From Corynebacterium qintianiae (GTDB taxonomy: Bacteria > Actinomycetota > Actinomycetes > Mycobacteriales > Mycobacteriaceae), in NCBI RefSeq assembly GCF_011038645.2, contig NZ_CP064955.1, positions 1,860,001-1,924,000 of the forward strand: a stretch of 64,000 bases of DNA, given 5' to 3'. The translations under genes and the position numbers were made by a program. Numbering within the stretch: the stretch's first letter is position 1; every line of letters begins with the position of its first letter. The notes beneath the pieces were generated by a model. It made no database searches, had not been told where the DNA came from, and saw nothing but the letters and a program-made list of their open reading frames with translations. This document shows, one piece after another, positions 10,838 through 19,980 of the stretch.

Positions 10838-11452
10838 ATGCGACGTTCTTTGCGTGCTTTCATGTTGCTGACCGTCGCCGTGACGCTGTCTGCCTGCGCG
10901 GAATCAGGTGAGGAAGCGCAGATGCCGTTGAGAACGGTGGAAACGATCTCCAGAGAGCCGCGTCCGGCGAATGGCGAAGTATCTGCCTCCACCTCCGTGA
11001 AACCCGAGGGCACTACGAGCTCCGAAAACGCCCCGACAACCAAAGCAGCTACGAAAACTTCGGCGGTGAATGACGACGTGGCTCCCTCGACGTCTGCGGC
11101 ACCGGCACCGGCACAGCGCGCTGGTGGTTACTACACCGCCAGCAACAACGTCGCGGCATCCCACCCCCAGTGTGACGGCCGATGGATCCTGATCTACGAG
11201 TCCGTTCACGGTTTCGGAGTGGACACGCCTGCGCAGATCACACGCGCGCTGAACTCGTACCCATCCTCCGAATACACAAACCCCGGTGAGTGTCCGTCGC
11301 TACGCGCCCGGGTTGACGGCCAGGACATTTACCCCGTGTACCGCGACTTTGGAAGCGATGTTGAGGGGATGTGCGCGGCATGGCGCTCCGGCGGGCAGAC
11401 GGCCAATCCCCGCTCCCTCAACATGGCGGGGGACTTCTCCCACCCCTGCTAG
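10838..11452 (+). CDS. Putative lipoprotein
   Basis: The 204-residue product has a basic MRRSLR start, a hydrophobic core and a lipobox LSAC, so it is predicted to be lipid-anchored outside the membrane. A low-complexity Ser/Thr/Ala region of about 80 residues follows, then a compact Cys-containing C-terminal domain (GRWILIYESVHGFGVDTPAQI... to FSHPC) with four cysteines that could form disulphides. That domain resembles extracellular sensor or ligand regions found in some actinobacterial secreted proteins, but no function can be given. ATG 10838 is supported by AAGGA 8 nt upstream and by the signal peptide beginning there. Confidence 0.75.
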   Translation: MRRSLRAFMLLTVAVTLSACAESGEEAQMPLRTVETISREPRPANGEVSASTSVKPEGTTSSENAPTTKAATKTSAVNDDVAPSTSAAPAPAQRAGGYYTASNNVAASHPQCDGRWILIYESVHGFGVDTPAQITRALNSYPSSEYTNPGECPSLRARVDGQDIYPVYRDFGSDVEGMCAAWRSGGQTANPRSLNMAGDFSHPC

Positions 11453-11503
11453 TAATTCTGCTTCCCCGGACAGGTTGGCGTGGGATCCAGAGCCGTCGAG
11501 AAG

Positions 11504-12106
11504 CTAGTACTCGTCGGGCAGCGTCCACACCGGCGGGTCCACCAGGGTCCCGCTGGGAGTGATTTTTCCGTCGGAGGTCACGGTGAAAGAGTCCCCTCCG
11601 GATGTGCACTGCAGCGTCTCGCCATCGGGGTAGCGGCACCTGCTTTCGCGAACGGTGATTGACTCGCCAGGGTGCAGCGTTCCTTGCGAGGGACCCACCC
11701 CTTCAAACACCGTGTAATGCATGCTGTCCTCCCCGATATAGACCGAGTCGGGCTGCCGCGGAGGTAGGGGGACCGCAGTGACCATTGGGGCGTCGGGCGG
11801 GGTAAGCCCCTGACACGTCGCGCCGTGCGGGCTGATCGCACAGGTGCCCGTTCTTGACCCCACAATGTAGGTGAATACGCTCATCCCGGCACGCTCGAAC
11901 GTTTTTGGGTCGACAGGGGTATCGGCTGCACGCGAGGTGGTCGTTGTACTCGAAGCGGGGTTCTGCGCGGGAGGTTCCGCGGTGATGACGGATGCCGTGG
12001 TCAGCAGGGCGCCTACTGAACTTGTGCCTGGGGTGTCCTGCGCGGCACACCCGGTCAGAACCGCGACACACGCCACGGCAACCGCTCCTGCAACACGTGT
12101 CTCCAT
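11504..12106 (-). CDS. Putative lipoprotein
   Basis: The 200-residue product starts METRVAGAVAVACVAVLTGCAA, a lipoprotein signal peptide with lipobox LTGC. A Thr/Ser-rich linker and a domain of about 130 residues follow, with four cysteines (TCAISPHGATC and CRYPDGETLQC) suggesting two disulphides. The two Cys pairs lie in a beta-rich context (VYIGEDSMHYTVFEGV, GGDSFTVTSDGKI). GGAGGG lies about 7 nt before ATG 12106. The gene is convergent with the lipoprotein gene at 10838 and not obviously related to it. The function is unknown. Confidence 0.75.
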   Translation of the reverse strand: METRVAGAVAVACVAVLTGCAAQDTPGTSSVGALLTTASVITAEPPAQNPASSTTTTSRAADTPVDPKTFERAGMSVFTYIVGSRTGTCAISPHGATCQGLTPPDAPMVTAVPLPPRQPDSVYIGEDSMHYTVFEGVGPSQGTLHPGESITVRESRCRYPDGETLQCTSGGDSFTVTSDGKITPSGTLVDPPVWTLPDEY

Positions 12107-12222
12107 TTTCCTGCCCTCCGTCGCTTGGCGGCGTGTCCCCAGTTGCACCCAATCTCGTTATTGGACGCCACTCTAACGCACAGGAACCACGCGCGCAGGC
12201 ACGGTGGGAAGCGTTCCCGTCG

Positions 12223-13077
12223 TTAATTCCGCGCAGTCTCCCGCAGCCTGACGATGTGAAGGCCGAGGTAGGCGATTTCGTCTTCTGTCAGCGCACAGTC
12301 AAATCGTAGCTCCACCACCGACGCCACAGTGCGCGCGCAAGCGACCTCGCGCGGGTAGGCGCTGAGTAGCTGCTCAGTCAGTGGCGAGTGCGCGTGGTCG
12401 AGCTGTTGACCGCGGCTCAAGCGCACCAGAAGGTAGCGCACGTGGGTGATGAAGCGGGCAACGCTTATCGACGCCGTGTCCAACGCCACCCCGAGCCCCG
12501 CCGAAACCACCTCCAACATTTGCTGGATCACACCCGTCATCTGGTACGTCTGAGTCAGGTCCCCGGTGGAAAACCCGGCATTGACCACGTGGAGCGCAAG
12601 CGCGACGGCCTCAGATTCGGGCAACTTGACGCCGCCGGGACCCTGGCGCCGGTTTATATCGTTGAGCAGGGCGACGCCGAGCTCGTACTCGCGCGGGTAG
12701 AGGTGCAGCACCTCCGAGCGCAGCGGGTACTCGACCACCTCGCCCGCCCGGGCCCGCTTGACCGCCAACTCAATGTGGTCCGAGATGGCGGTGATCAGCG
12801 TCAGGCGGCTGCGTACTTCCTCGGGTGCACCGACCGCGTCGAGGGCGGCGGTCACCTGGGAGACGCGTTCCGCGGGCAATCCGGCGAGCATTTCTGCCGA
12901 GTGGTCGGGATCGCGGCCGTCGGCGGGCACGAACACCCGCGCGACCCTGGCGAGGTCAAGCTCGTCACCCTCCTTCGCGCCGAAACCGATCCCCCGCCCC
13001 GTGGCAACAACTTCCCCGCCATGGGCGACGCTGCGCGCGAGCACGACGTTGTTGTTGAACACGCGCAGGATCTGCAT
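12223..13077 (-). CDS. licT: BglG/LicT-family transcriptional antiterminator
   Basis: The 284-residue protein has an N-terminal CAT RNA-binding domain (MQILRVFNNNVVLA..., about 1-55) followed by two PRD domains with conserved phosphorylatable histidines (DHIELAVKR, HLYPREYELG, HVRYLLVRL, LGLHIVRLR). Such proteins bind a RAT hairpin in nascent mRNA and prevent termination when the cognate sugar is transported; PTS phosphorylation of the PRDs sets activity. It lies 35 bp after the EIIBCA gene in the same operon, and a RAT/terminator pair occurs in that operon's leader. The target is therefore almost certainly its own operon. Confidence 0.92.
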   Translation of the reverse strand: MQILRVFNNNVVLARSVAHGGEVVATGRGIGFGAKEGDELDLARVARVFVPADGRDPDHSAEMLAGLPAERVSQVTAALDAVGAPEEVRSRLTLITAISDHIELAVKRARAGEVVEYPLRSEVLHLYPREYELGVALLNDINRRQGPGGVKLPESEAVALALHVVNAGFSTGDLTQTYQMTGVIQQMLEVVSAGLGVALDTASISVARFITHVRYLLVRLSRGQQLDHAHSPLTEQLLSAYPREVACARTVASVVELRFDCALTEDEIAYLGLHIVRLRETARN

Positions 13078-13112
13078 GACAGGTGATTCTACCGCCAGGA
13101 GCACCTGGTGTA

Positions 13113-15158
13113 CTACCTGGTCACGTCCAGAACCGGGTCGCCGGCGCGGACTGCGCCGGAAGCGACGTCGTCGACGCTCGCCATGGCCTTGGTGTTGACT
13201 ACGGTGGTGATCACGGTTGGGTTATAGCCAGCGCGCTGTACCGCGGCGAAATCGACGCGGGCTAGCGGCTGACCTACCTCAACCTGCTGCTTCTTCTCCA
13301 CCAGCGGGGTGAACCCTTCGCCTTTCATCTGGACGGTGTCGATGCCGATGTGCACCAGCACCTCCACGCCCGCGTCGGTCTTGATACCGTAGGCGTGGCC
13401 CGTCTTGGCCACGGAGATCACCTTGCCGGCGACCGGCGAGACGACGGTTGCATCGGCGGAGGTGGCCGGAATGACCCCGACGGCTTGGCCGAGCGCTCCG
13501 GAGGAGAAAGCCGGGTCATCGATCGCACCCATGGCCACTACCTCACCGTCTGCCGGTGCGAGAACGAGGGTGGCTGCGGCGTTTTCTGCGGCCGGAACCT
13601 CCGGGGACGCCACAGGCGCGCCCGAATCAGCCGCGGGAACCACCGCCGCCGGGGCATTGCCCAAGTCGCCGTCGTTGCCCGCGACCGCGAGGGCCGCGGC
13701 CTTCTCCTCTGCAGTGCGGTAGTCGGAGAGGTAAATGAGGATGAACGCGGTGAGGAACGCGACCGCGATCGAGATGACGTAAACCCACGCGGGGCTGAAC
13801 ACCGGAATAGTCAGCAGAGAGGTGAACACGAACGCGCTGGTCTGCACGCCGTCAAACGGCGCGGAGAGGATGGCAATAGTCAGGCCACCGGTGAAACAGC
13901 CCACGAGCATGCGCGGGTAGATGCGCTTGAAACGCAGGTGGATGCCGTAGAGCGAGGGCTCCGAGATGCCGCCGAATAGGCCCGCCGCGAGAGCGGAGCC
14001 GGACGTCTGGCGCATCACCGTGTCGCGGTCACGCATAGAAATGGCAAGCACCGCGGCGGTCGCACCGAAACAGGCGAAGTTCCATACGCCCATCGGGCCC
14101 TGGATGAAGTCGTAACCCAGGGTCTGGATGTTGACGAGCATGAGCGCGTTGAGCGGCCAGTGCAGGCCGAGCGGGACGAGGAACGGGTAGAGCATCGGGA
14201 TCGCGATGGCGAAAACGAAGGGGGCGTTGCTGTTGAGGAACGCCAGGCCGACGCCGATCCACGCGCCGAGGGCGTAACCCAGCGGTCCGATGACCAGCGC
14301 GGTAAACGGGATCATGAGCAGCAAGGTAAAGAAGGGCACGAACACCATGTGCACGGCGGACGGGATGATCCTCTGCAGGCCCTTGTACACCAGCGCGGCA
14401 ACGGCGGCCATGATCAGCGGGACGAAGACGTTGCCACCGTAGCTCGGCAGATACATGGGCAGGCCCATGACGGTGACGCGGGCGACCTCGGTGCCCAAAA
14501 GCGCGTTCTGCTCCAGCACGGCGTCGGGGTGCTCCGCCAAGCCGGAAAATTGAGGGGTGAACAGCGCCAGCATGACGGCGGCCGGCACCCACGGGTCGAT
14601 GTTGAGCTTCTTGCCCGCGTTGTAAGCCACCATGACCGGGAGGAAGAAGAACACGGAGTTCCACATCGCATCAACGAACTGCCAGCCCGGTGTTTTGACC
14701 TCCGCACGGAAGTCCACCAGGCCGAGAGCGTCCATAACGGCAGCGAAGGCGATAATGAGCGATGCTCCCAGCAGCACGCCCAAGATCGGGCGGAACGAGT
14801 CCGAAAGGTACTCGAAGAAGGCATCGAGCCAGGGCATCTTGCCCTTCGCCTTGGAGCGCTGCTCCGCCTTGACGGCGGCATTGGACCGTTCGCGCATCTC
14901 AGGCAACCCGTTCATCGCGTTGTACACGTTGGCCACGTCGCCGCCGATAATGACCTGGTAGTGGGAACCGCCCTGGGCGACGGCGCCCATGACTTTCGGG
15001 ACGGATTCGAGTTTGGCCTTGTCGGCGAGGGAGGCGTCGTTAAGCTCGAAGCGAAGTCTGGTCGCGCAGTGGGTCAGCGACGCGATGTTATCGGCGCCGC
15101 CGACGCCGTCGAGGATGTCCGCGGCCTGCTGCTGCAGACCTGATGTGGTGGTGGACAT
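13113..15158 (-). CDS. bglF: PTS beta-glucoside-type transporter subunit IIBCA
   Basis: This 681-residue permease imports and phosphorylates a sugar, probably an aryl-beta-glucoside or related glucoside. Its domain order is EIIB (phosphocysteine Cys31 in LTHCATRLRF), a membrane-embedded EIIC with about ten helices (including GGISEPSLYGIH), an Ala/Pro-rich linker, and EIIA (phosphohistidine His603 in VLVHIGIDTVQMKGEGF). It is a complete single-chain B-C-A protein of the Glc/bgl superfamily. GAAAGGAG precedes the ATG. The gene is expressed with licT from a promoter near 15293-15321 through a RAT-controlled terminator. The exact sugar cannot be read from sequence. Confidence 0.9.
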   Translation of the reverse strand: MSTTTSGLQQQAADILDGVGGADNIASLTHCATRLRFELNDASLADKAKLESVPKVMGAVAQGGSHYQVIIGGDVANVYNAMNGLPEMRERSNAAVKAEQRSKAKGKMPWLDAFFEYLSDSFRPILGVLLGASLIIAFAAVMDALGLVDFRAEVKTPGWQFVDAMWNSVFFFLPVMVAYNAGKKLNIDPWVPAAVMLALFTPQFSGLAEHPDAVLEQNALLGTEVARVTVMGLPMYLPSYGGNVFVPLIMAAVAALVYKGLQRIIPSAVHMVFVPFFTLLLMIPFTALVIGPLGYALGAWIGVGLAFLNSNAPFVFAIAIPMLYPFLVPLGLHWPLNALMLVNIQTLGYDFIQGPMGVWNFACFGATAAVLAISMRDRDTVMRQTSGSALAAGLFGGISEPSLYGIHLRFKRIYPRMLVGCFTGGLTIAILSAPFDGVQTSAFVFTSLLTIPVFSPAWVYVISIAVAFLTAFILIYLSDYRTAEEKAAALAVAGNDGDLGNAPAAVVPAADSGAPVASPEVPAAENAAATLVLAPADGEVVAMGAIDDPAFSSGALGQAVGVIPATSADATVVSPVAGKVISVAKTGHAYGIKTDAGVEVLVHIGIDTVQMKGEGFTPLVEKKQQVEVGQPLARVDFAAVQRAGYNPTVITTVVNTKAMASVDDVASGAVRAGDPVLDVTR

Positions 15159-15195
15159 CGTGCTCTCCTTTCGGGTTGATCAGGATCGAAACGCG

Positions 15196-15240
15196 AAAAG
15201 ACCTGGAGCGAAGCGCGTCGGGGCGCCAGCTCCAGGTCTT
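15196..15240 (-). terminator. RAT-controlled intrinsic terminator in the EIIBCA leader
   Basis: Arms at 15230-15240 and 15196-15208 form an 11-bp stem (AAGACCTGGAG with CTCCAGGTCTT) followed on the minus strand by TTTT. Its 5' arm overlaps the end of the RAT sequence, so formation of RAT and terminator is mutually exclusive. Confidence 0.85.
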
Positions 15241-15273
15241 GCCCCGGCCTATGAAGAACCGGGTAACAACCCT
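15235..15273 (-). promoter_or_regulatory. Ribonucleic antiterminator (RAT) site for LicT
   Basis: The minus strand begins GGGTTGTTACC and ends GGGGCAAGACC, matching the classic RAT layout (GGATTGTTACTG ... GGCAAAACC). Its last six bases are part of the terminator stem. LicT binding here should allow read-through into EIIBCA and licT. Confidence 0.8.
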
Positions 15274-15292
15274 GTGGTTGGTGGATACATAA

Positions 15293-15321
15293 ATGTTAGA
15301 ACTAGAAAAGTTAAATAGCAA
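15293..15321 (-). promoter_or_regulatory. Promoter of the EIIBCA-licT operon
   Basis: On the minus strand TTGCTA (15321-15316) and TAACAT (15298-15293) are 17 bp apart, about 25 nt upstream of the RAT site. The palindrome GGTCAC-AGCG-GTGACC at about 15368-15383 lies upstream and could bind a regulator. Confidence 0.55.
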
Positions 15322-15393
15322 TTCGCCCCAGTGACAATGTGCGAATCAACGGGATTGAGTGCACCAGGTCACAGCGGTGACCCTCCGGCCCTG

Positions 15394-15852
15394 TCAGTCC
15401 AGCGGCACTCCCCGGCCGTCCCGGTCGTAACCGCCCGCGCCGGCGAGCACGAGCACCGTCTCCACAAGGGCCCACAGGCCCACCGCGCCCAGGATCACAA
15501 ACCCGATGAGGAGGATCGTGGTGAGGAACCCGACAACGGAAAGCACGAGTTTGATCGCGCCGAGCTTGTTCTGGTGCAGGTAGAAGTTGCCCACACCGAG
15601 GCCACCAAGGAAAAAGAACAGCAGGGCCGCGACGATCTTGCTCTTCGGGGCCACGGGGTAGGCAGGCTGCGCAACCGCGCCGTACTGCTGCTGTGGAGAC
15701 GGGAATTGCTGGTACAGCTGCTGAGCACCAAATTGCTGCGGCGGCGCCGTGGGGAACGTGCCATACCCCGCGGAGTAGGGGGCGGGCTTACGCAGTGGCA
15801 GACCATCGGCGTCGAACTGTTCCCCACCGGGGCCGGTGTACCTCGTGCTCAC
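15394..15852 (-). CDS. TM2-domain membrane protein
   Basis: The 152-residue protein has a Pro/Gln-rich N-terminal half (APPQQFGAQQLYQQFPSPQQQYG) and a C-terminal TM2 domain of two hydrophobic helices joined by a short polar turn (LGGLGVGNFYLHQNKLGAIK). TM2 proteins are widespread in actinobacteria and have no settled biochemical role. The start is GTG 15852. It lies downstream of lysS on the same strand, separated by about 120 bp that include a short palindrome, TGTGAGTCACA, so it is probably transcribed separately. Confidence 0.85.
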   Translation of the reverse strand: MSTRYTGPGGEQFDADGLPLRKPAPYSAGYGTFPTAPPQQFGAQQLYQQFPSPQQQYGAVAQPAYPVAPKSKIVAALLFFFLGGLGVGNFYLHQNKLGAIKLVLSVVGFLTTILLIGFVILGAVGLWALVETVLVLAGAGGYDRDGRGVPLD

Positions 15853-15973
15853 AGGATCGATCCTTCTGTTGGAGTGCTGGTTGACTGTGAGTCACACTAC
15901 CGCGTGCACTTCATTGGCGCTCTACAACGACGTCCCAAAATTCGCGGGTCCCGAGCAACTGCCGCAATGCTCG

Positions 15974-17545
15974 CTAGTTCGCCTCGGGCTTGACCAACGG
16001 GAAGAGCACCGTCTCACGGATGCCCAGGCCGGTCAGTGCCATGAGCAGGCGGTCTACGCCCATGCCCGTGCCGGCAGTCGGGGGCATGCCCTGCTCCATC
16101 GCGGCAAGGAAGTCCTCGTCGAGCACCATGGCCTCGTCATCACCGTGGGCGGCTAGGCGCGCTTGGTCCGCGAAGCGCTCGCGCTGGATGACCGGGTCGA
16201 CCAGCTCGGAGTAACCGGTGGCCAGCTCGAAGCCGCGCACGTAGAGGTCCCACTTCTCGGTCACGCCGGGCTGCTCACGGTGGTCGCGAGTCAAAGGCGA
16301 CGTCTCGACAGGGAAGTTGATCACGAAGGTCGGCTCGTAGAGCTGGTCGGAGCACAGCTCCTCCCAGATCTCCTCGACGAGCTTGCCGTGCAGCCAGCCC
16401 GCGTTCTGCGGCACCCGCAACCCAATGGCCTCGGCGATAACCGTGAGTTCTTCCACGGTGGAGTTGATGGTCACCTCGGGCTGGCCGGGGAATTTCCGCG
16501 CCAGCGCCTCGTTGAGCGAGGGGTACATCTCCAGCACCTTCCACTCACCGGAGAAGTCGTACTCCGTGCCGTCGGCGAGCGTAACTTTCTGCGAGCCGAA
16601 AACCTCCTGCGCGCAAAACTGCACGAGGCCCTTCATCATCTCGGCACCGTCCTTGTAAGTGCCCCAGGCTTGGTAGGTCTCCAGCATGGTGAACTCGGGC
16701 GAGTGTGAGGAATCCACACCCTCGTTACGGAAGTTGCGGTTGATCTCAAAGACGCGTTCGATGCCGCCGACCACACAGCGCTTGAGGTAGAGCTCGGGGG
16801 CGATGCGCAGGAACAGGTCAATATCGAGCGCGTTGGAGCGGGTGACGAAAGGGCGCGCTGCCGCACCGCCGTGCAGGGTCTGCAGCATCGGCGTCTCCAC
16901 CTCGAGGAAATCGAGACCGGTGAGGTACTTCCGCACCGCAGCGGTGACCTTGATGCGGGTCAAAGCATTGTCACGCGCGGCTTCGCGCATGATCAGGTCT
17001 GTGTAGCGGTGGCGGACGCGCTGCTCCTCGTTCATCTCCACAAACGCGACGGGCAGCGGGCGCAAAGCCTTCGACGCCATCTGCCAGGCGGAAGCCATGA
17101 CGGAGAGCTCGCCGCGCCGCGACGCAATGACGCGGCCACTGACGGAAACGATGTCGCCCAGGTCAACGTCGTCCTTCCAGCTGGCCAAGGCTTCCTCCCC
17201 AACTTCGGCGAGGGAGAGCATGACCTGCAACTGGGTGCCGTCGCCCTCCTGCAGGGTGGCGAAGCAGAGCTTTCCGGTGTCGCGCTTGAACATGATGCGC
17301 CCGGCGACGGCAACCGTGTCCTGCGTCTCCCCGCCCGGCGCGAGGACGGTCACACCCGTTGGGGGTACCGGCGCCTCAGCGGAGTCGTCGTCGGCGACGA
17401 CAGCGTAGGCCGCGCGGAGGTCCTTCAGAGAGGTAGTGCGGTCCACGGCGACGGGGTACGCGCCGCGTCCGTCGTCGATAAGCTTCTGGCGCTTGGCACG
17501 GCGGAACTGCTGCTGCTCGGAAAGATCCTGGCTCTCGGTAGTCAC
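15974..17545 (-). CDS. lysS: Lysyl-tRNA synthetase, class II
   Basis: LysRS charges tRNA-Lys. The 523-residue product is of normal length for a class II enzyme: an N-terminal OB-fold anticodon-binding domain (about 60-180), motif 1 around [10 protein letters not shown], motif 2 [23 protein letters not shown], and motif 3 [15 protein letters not shown]. It lies at the 3' end of the pan/fol block, as in mycobacteria. Codon 14-17 carries one copy of the repeated 10-mer CTTATCGACG. Confidence 0.97.
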   Translation of the reverse strand: MTTESQDLSEQQQFRRAKRQKLIDDGRGAYPVAVDRTTSLKDLRAAYAVVADDDSAEAPVPPTGVTVLAPGGETQDTVAVAGRIMFKRDTGKLCFATLQEGDGTQLQVMLSLAEVGEEALASWKDDVDLGDIVSVSGRVIASRRGELSVMASAWQMASKALRPLPVAFVEMNEEQRVRHRYTDLIMREAARDNALTRIKVTAAVRKYLTGLDFLEVETPMLQTLHGGAAARPFVTRSNALDIDLFLRIAPELYLKRCVVGGIERVFEINRNFRNEGVDSSHSPEFTMLETYQAWGTYKDGAEMMKGLVQFCAQEVFGSQKVTLADGTEYDFSGEWKVLEMYPSLNEALARKFPGQPEVTINSTVEELTVIAEAIGLRVPQNAGWLHGKLVEEIWEELCSDQLYEPTFVINFPVETSPLTRDHREQPGVTEKWDLYVRGFELATGYSELVDPVIQRERFADQARLAAHGDDEAMVLDEDFLAAMEQGMPPTAGTGMGVDRLLMALTGLGIRETVLFPLVKPEAN

Positions 17546-17593
17546 GGTGAACCAGATTAGTCGGTGCGATGCCCGAGCGGGAGTTCAGCCCAG

Positions 17594-18424
17594 CTAGGGG
17601 CACACCGGAAGTGCGAGGCGCTGCTCCTCGGCGTCGCGGCCGTTGATGAGAATGCCGTAGTCGCTGTTCGCGCCCTTAGGCGCCAGGAAATACGCGGGTT
17701 CCGACGAGTCCTCCAACGTGACGGAGGTGACCTCGCACTGGCCGTTGCTCAGCACATGGGCGGAGGTGCTCTCGGGCAGCGCCGCGTCGCGGGCTGTCTC
17801 GGAGTCATACTTGATCACGGAGACACCGAGGTCAGCGTCCGCGCACCGGATCTTTCCCAGCTGGCCTGCATCCGCAGCGGCTTCAGCGCACGGCAAACCG
17901 TTCCATCCCTTGAGCCCCTCCCTTGCAGAGACGATATCCGGGAACGCCATGTGGATCTCCTGATTCACGCCCTCCCACCGCTCACCCGCGCCGCGATGGG
18001 TGTACCACCACAAACCGCCCGCCGCCGCGGACAGCAGAAGCACGGCGGCAAGCAGCCACGGCCAGACGGCACGCTGGGACGTGGACCGCTCGGGTTTCAC
18101 CGTGGCGCCGGGGGCGGAACCCGTCTCTGGGAAGTACTGCCGGGGGCGGAAGCTGCCAACACCGGCGTCGGCCCATTGAGCCCGCGCCAGCTCGCGCAGC
18201 GACACAATGTTAATGTCCGGCGCATTCGGGTCGTCCAGCTTAGAGTCGTACGCGCCGCGCTTGCCCGGGTGGCCCAGGATGCGCCTGGCGACGTCCAGCT
18301 CCTCCATACCACCTGGGTTGGTAGGTGCACCTGCGTTGATGCGGCGGTCAAGCTCACCCGCGATGGACGCTGAATCCATGGCACGGTCGAGTCCGAGTGA
18401 CGAGTACAAGTCGTAGTGGGCCAT
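17594..18424 (-). CDS. DnaJ-like N-terminus, single-pass membrane protein of unknown function
   Basis: The 276-residue product begins MAHYDLYSSLGLDR, and its first 70 residues resemble a degenerate J-domain (LDVARRILGHPGKRGAYDSKL) without an HPD motif, so it is unlikely to stimulate DnaK. A Pro/Ser linker, one membrane helix (WPWLLAAVLLLSAAAGGLWWY, about 115-135) and an extracytoplasmic domain of about 130 residues with three cysteines follow. It occupies the position between panC and lysS. The C-terminal half probably faces outward. The function is unknown. Confidence 0.75.
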   Translation of the reverse strand: MAHYDLYSSLGLDRAMDSASIAGELDRRINAGAPTNPGGMEELDVARRILGHPGKRGAYDSKLDDPNAPDINIVSLRELARAQWADAGVGSFRPRQYFPETGSAPGATVKPERSTSQRAVWPWLLAAVLLLSAAAGGLWWYTHRGAGERWEGVNQEIHMAFPDIVSAREGLKGWNGLPCAEAAADAGQLGKIRCADADLGVSVIKYDSETARDAALPESTSAHVLSNGQCEVTSVTLEDSSEPAYFLAPKGANSDYGILINGRDAEEQRLALPVCP

Positions 18425-18486
18425 GGAATTCCTCGCGAGCTGGTGTTATCGGAAGCGGCTGTCAGCCACGATCAATATACCGCCAC

Positions 18487-19278
18487 CTAGCCCTCTTTGT
18501 TCTTGAATCCCACCCCGAGGGGAACCCCGACGTTATCGCTCAGGCGCACGCCGCCGAGGGTGACGGCGGCGAGCAGGCGGGCGTCGCCGCGCTCAGGCGC
18601 GGGGCCGAAGTTGAGGCCGCGGATCTCGAGGTAGTCGGGGGTGAGCCCCGCGGCCTCGAGAACGCCTCGCGCGGTGGCGAGGACGGCGTCCGCCCCGCGC
18701 TCGGCGACGTGCGCCCCGGCAGTCAGTGCGGCGGACAAGGCGAGCGCGGCGTCGCGGTCGGTTTCGGCAATCGAGGTATTGCGTAGCGACATCGCCACAC
18801 CTGTCGACGTCCGCACCGTCGGCACGCTGTGCAGCTTGACCTCCACGCGCAGAGCGCTGACGGCTTGCTGCACGGCCGCGAGCAGTTCGAAGTCCTTCTC
18901 CCCCAGCACCACATCGGTGGCGTGGGTGGCGTTGACGGCGGCGAGCACGCCGGCGACGGATTCGGCGATCTCGGCGGCATCCTCGAGGTGGTCGAGGCCC
19001 GTGCTTATCCGCGCGCCCTCTCCCAGCGCGCCATGGAAGACCACGTCCACCTTTTCCTCGGCGAAGACGTCGGGAACCTCGTCACCGGCGTAGGTGACCA
19101 TGACGACCGCGCCAAGCAACGAGCGCGCCGCGCGGATCAGCTGCACATGGCCGGCGTGGACGCCAGTACCCAGCGGCACCACCACCACGGACTTGCCCAC
19201 CTTGCGAAACGCCCGGCCGTACACCGCGAGCTGCGCGGGGTCGGTGACAACAACGGCGGTACCTGGTTCAAAGGCCAT
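18487..19278 (-). CDS. panC: Pantothenate synthetase (pantoate-beta-alanine ligase)
   Basis: PanC joins pantoate and beta-alanine with ATP to make pantothenate, the coenzyme A precursor. The 263-residue protein is shorter and more diverged than model PanCs but keeps the nucleotidyltransferase signature (PLGTGVHAGHVQLIRAAR, His41 and His44), a GEKDFE element in place of G(Q/E)KDxQ, and PTVRTSTGVAMSLRN near the active site. It directly follows the DUF2520 gene (adjacent stop and start), so the two are co-transcribed. panD is not in this cluster. Confidence 0.88.
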   Translation of the reverse strand: MAFEPGTAVVVTDPAQLAVYGRAFRKVGKSVVVVPLGTGVHAGHVQLIRAARSLLGAVVMVTYAGDEVPDVFAEEKVDVVFHGALGEGARISTGLDHLEDAAEIAESVAGVLAAVNATHATDVVLGEKDFELLAAVQQAVSALRVEVKLHSVPTVRTSTGVAMSLRNTSIAETDRDAALALSAALTAGAHVAERGADAVLATARGVLEAAGLTPDYLEIRGLNFGPAPERGDARLLAAVTLGGVRLSDNVGVPLGVGFKNKEG

Positions 19279-19980
19279 CTACGTACAATCCTTGTCCGCT
19301 GTGGAAATCGCCCACAGCTCGATTTCTGCGTCGCCGGTGCGTTCGGCATGGCGGCGCTCCAGGTCCGCGAAAAGGCGGGCAACTCCCGGTTCCTCAATCA
19401 CCCGGTGCATCTGTTCCAGGACAGCCGGGTCGGCCGAACCGAGTGCGACGGGTTCACCGTGGACGAAGTCGTCCTCGAACGCGTCCGCCGATTCCACGGC
19501 GGAGCGCAGAAGCTGGAAGGCATCCCGCCGCACGACGCGCTCCAGCGCCATGAGCCGCAGCGCCGCAGCGACCCCGAGGCGCTGGCTGTCCGAGATCGGG
19601 TGGCTGACCCCGCCAAGCTCCGCGACGAGCAACCCGATGACGGTCTCACCGAGTTCGTCGGCCGCCGATGTCACCCAGTGGTTGGCCCACATGTTATGGG
19701 CGGCCATGACGACGGCGCCGCGCGTCTCCACAGCGTCGAGAAGCTGTGTGCCCTCGCTCAGCGCGGTGTGGATGAACATCTGCCGCGGACGCACGAAAGG
19801 TTCAAGCGCGTCCACGCTGCGCGCGATCCACCCCGTGTCTGACGTGTCCAGCAGAACCAGGTCGACATGTTTGACGTCCTCTGGCGTATCGACGGCCCGC
19901 AGAACGTGGCCCGCCTGAGCAAACGCCCTGGCCAGTTCTGTCTCACCCGTCACCGCACCGATGGTGAGGCGTGGCGTCAT
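19279..19980 (-). CDS. Rossmann-like DUF2520 protein
   Basis: The 233-residue product has a Rossmann-like N-terminal half (LTIGAVTGETELARAFAQAGH) and a helical C-terminal half, the layout of the DUF2520/6-phosphogluconate-dehydrogenase-like family that is regularly found immediately upstream of panC in actinobacteria. The glycine motif is weak (GAVTGETE rather than GxGxxG). Genome context suggests a role linked to pantoate supply, possibly ketopantoate reduction, but this is inference. It ends immediately before the panC start. Confidence 0.75.
   Translation of the reverse strand: MTPRLTIGAVTGETELARAFAQAGHVLRAVDTPEDVKHVDLVLLDTSDTGWIARSVDALEPFVRPRQMFIHTALSEGTQLLDAVETRGAVVMAAHNMWANHWVTSAADELGETVIGLLVAELGGVSHPISDSQRLGVAAALRLMALERVVRRDAFQLLRSAVESADAFEDDFVHGEPVALGSADPAVLEQMHRVIEEPGVARLFADLERRHAERTGDAEIELWAISTADKDCT

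Noticed and set aside
15889-15899. GlxR (CRP-like) binding site at TGTGAGTCACA
   Set aside because: GlxR sites need about six bases between TGTGA and TCACA. Here there is one.
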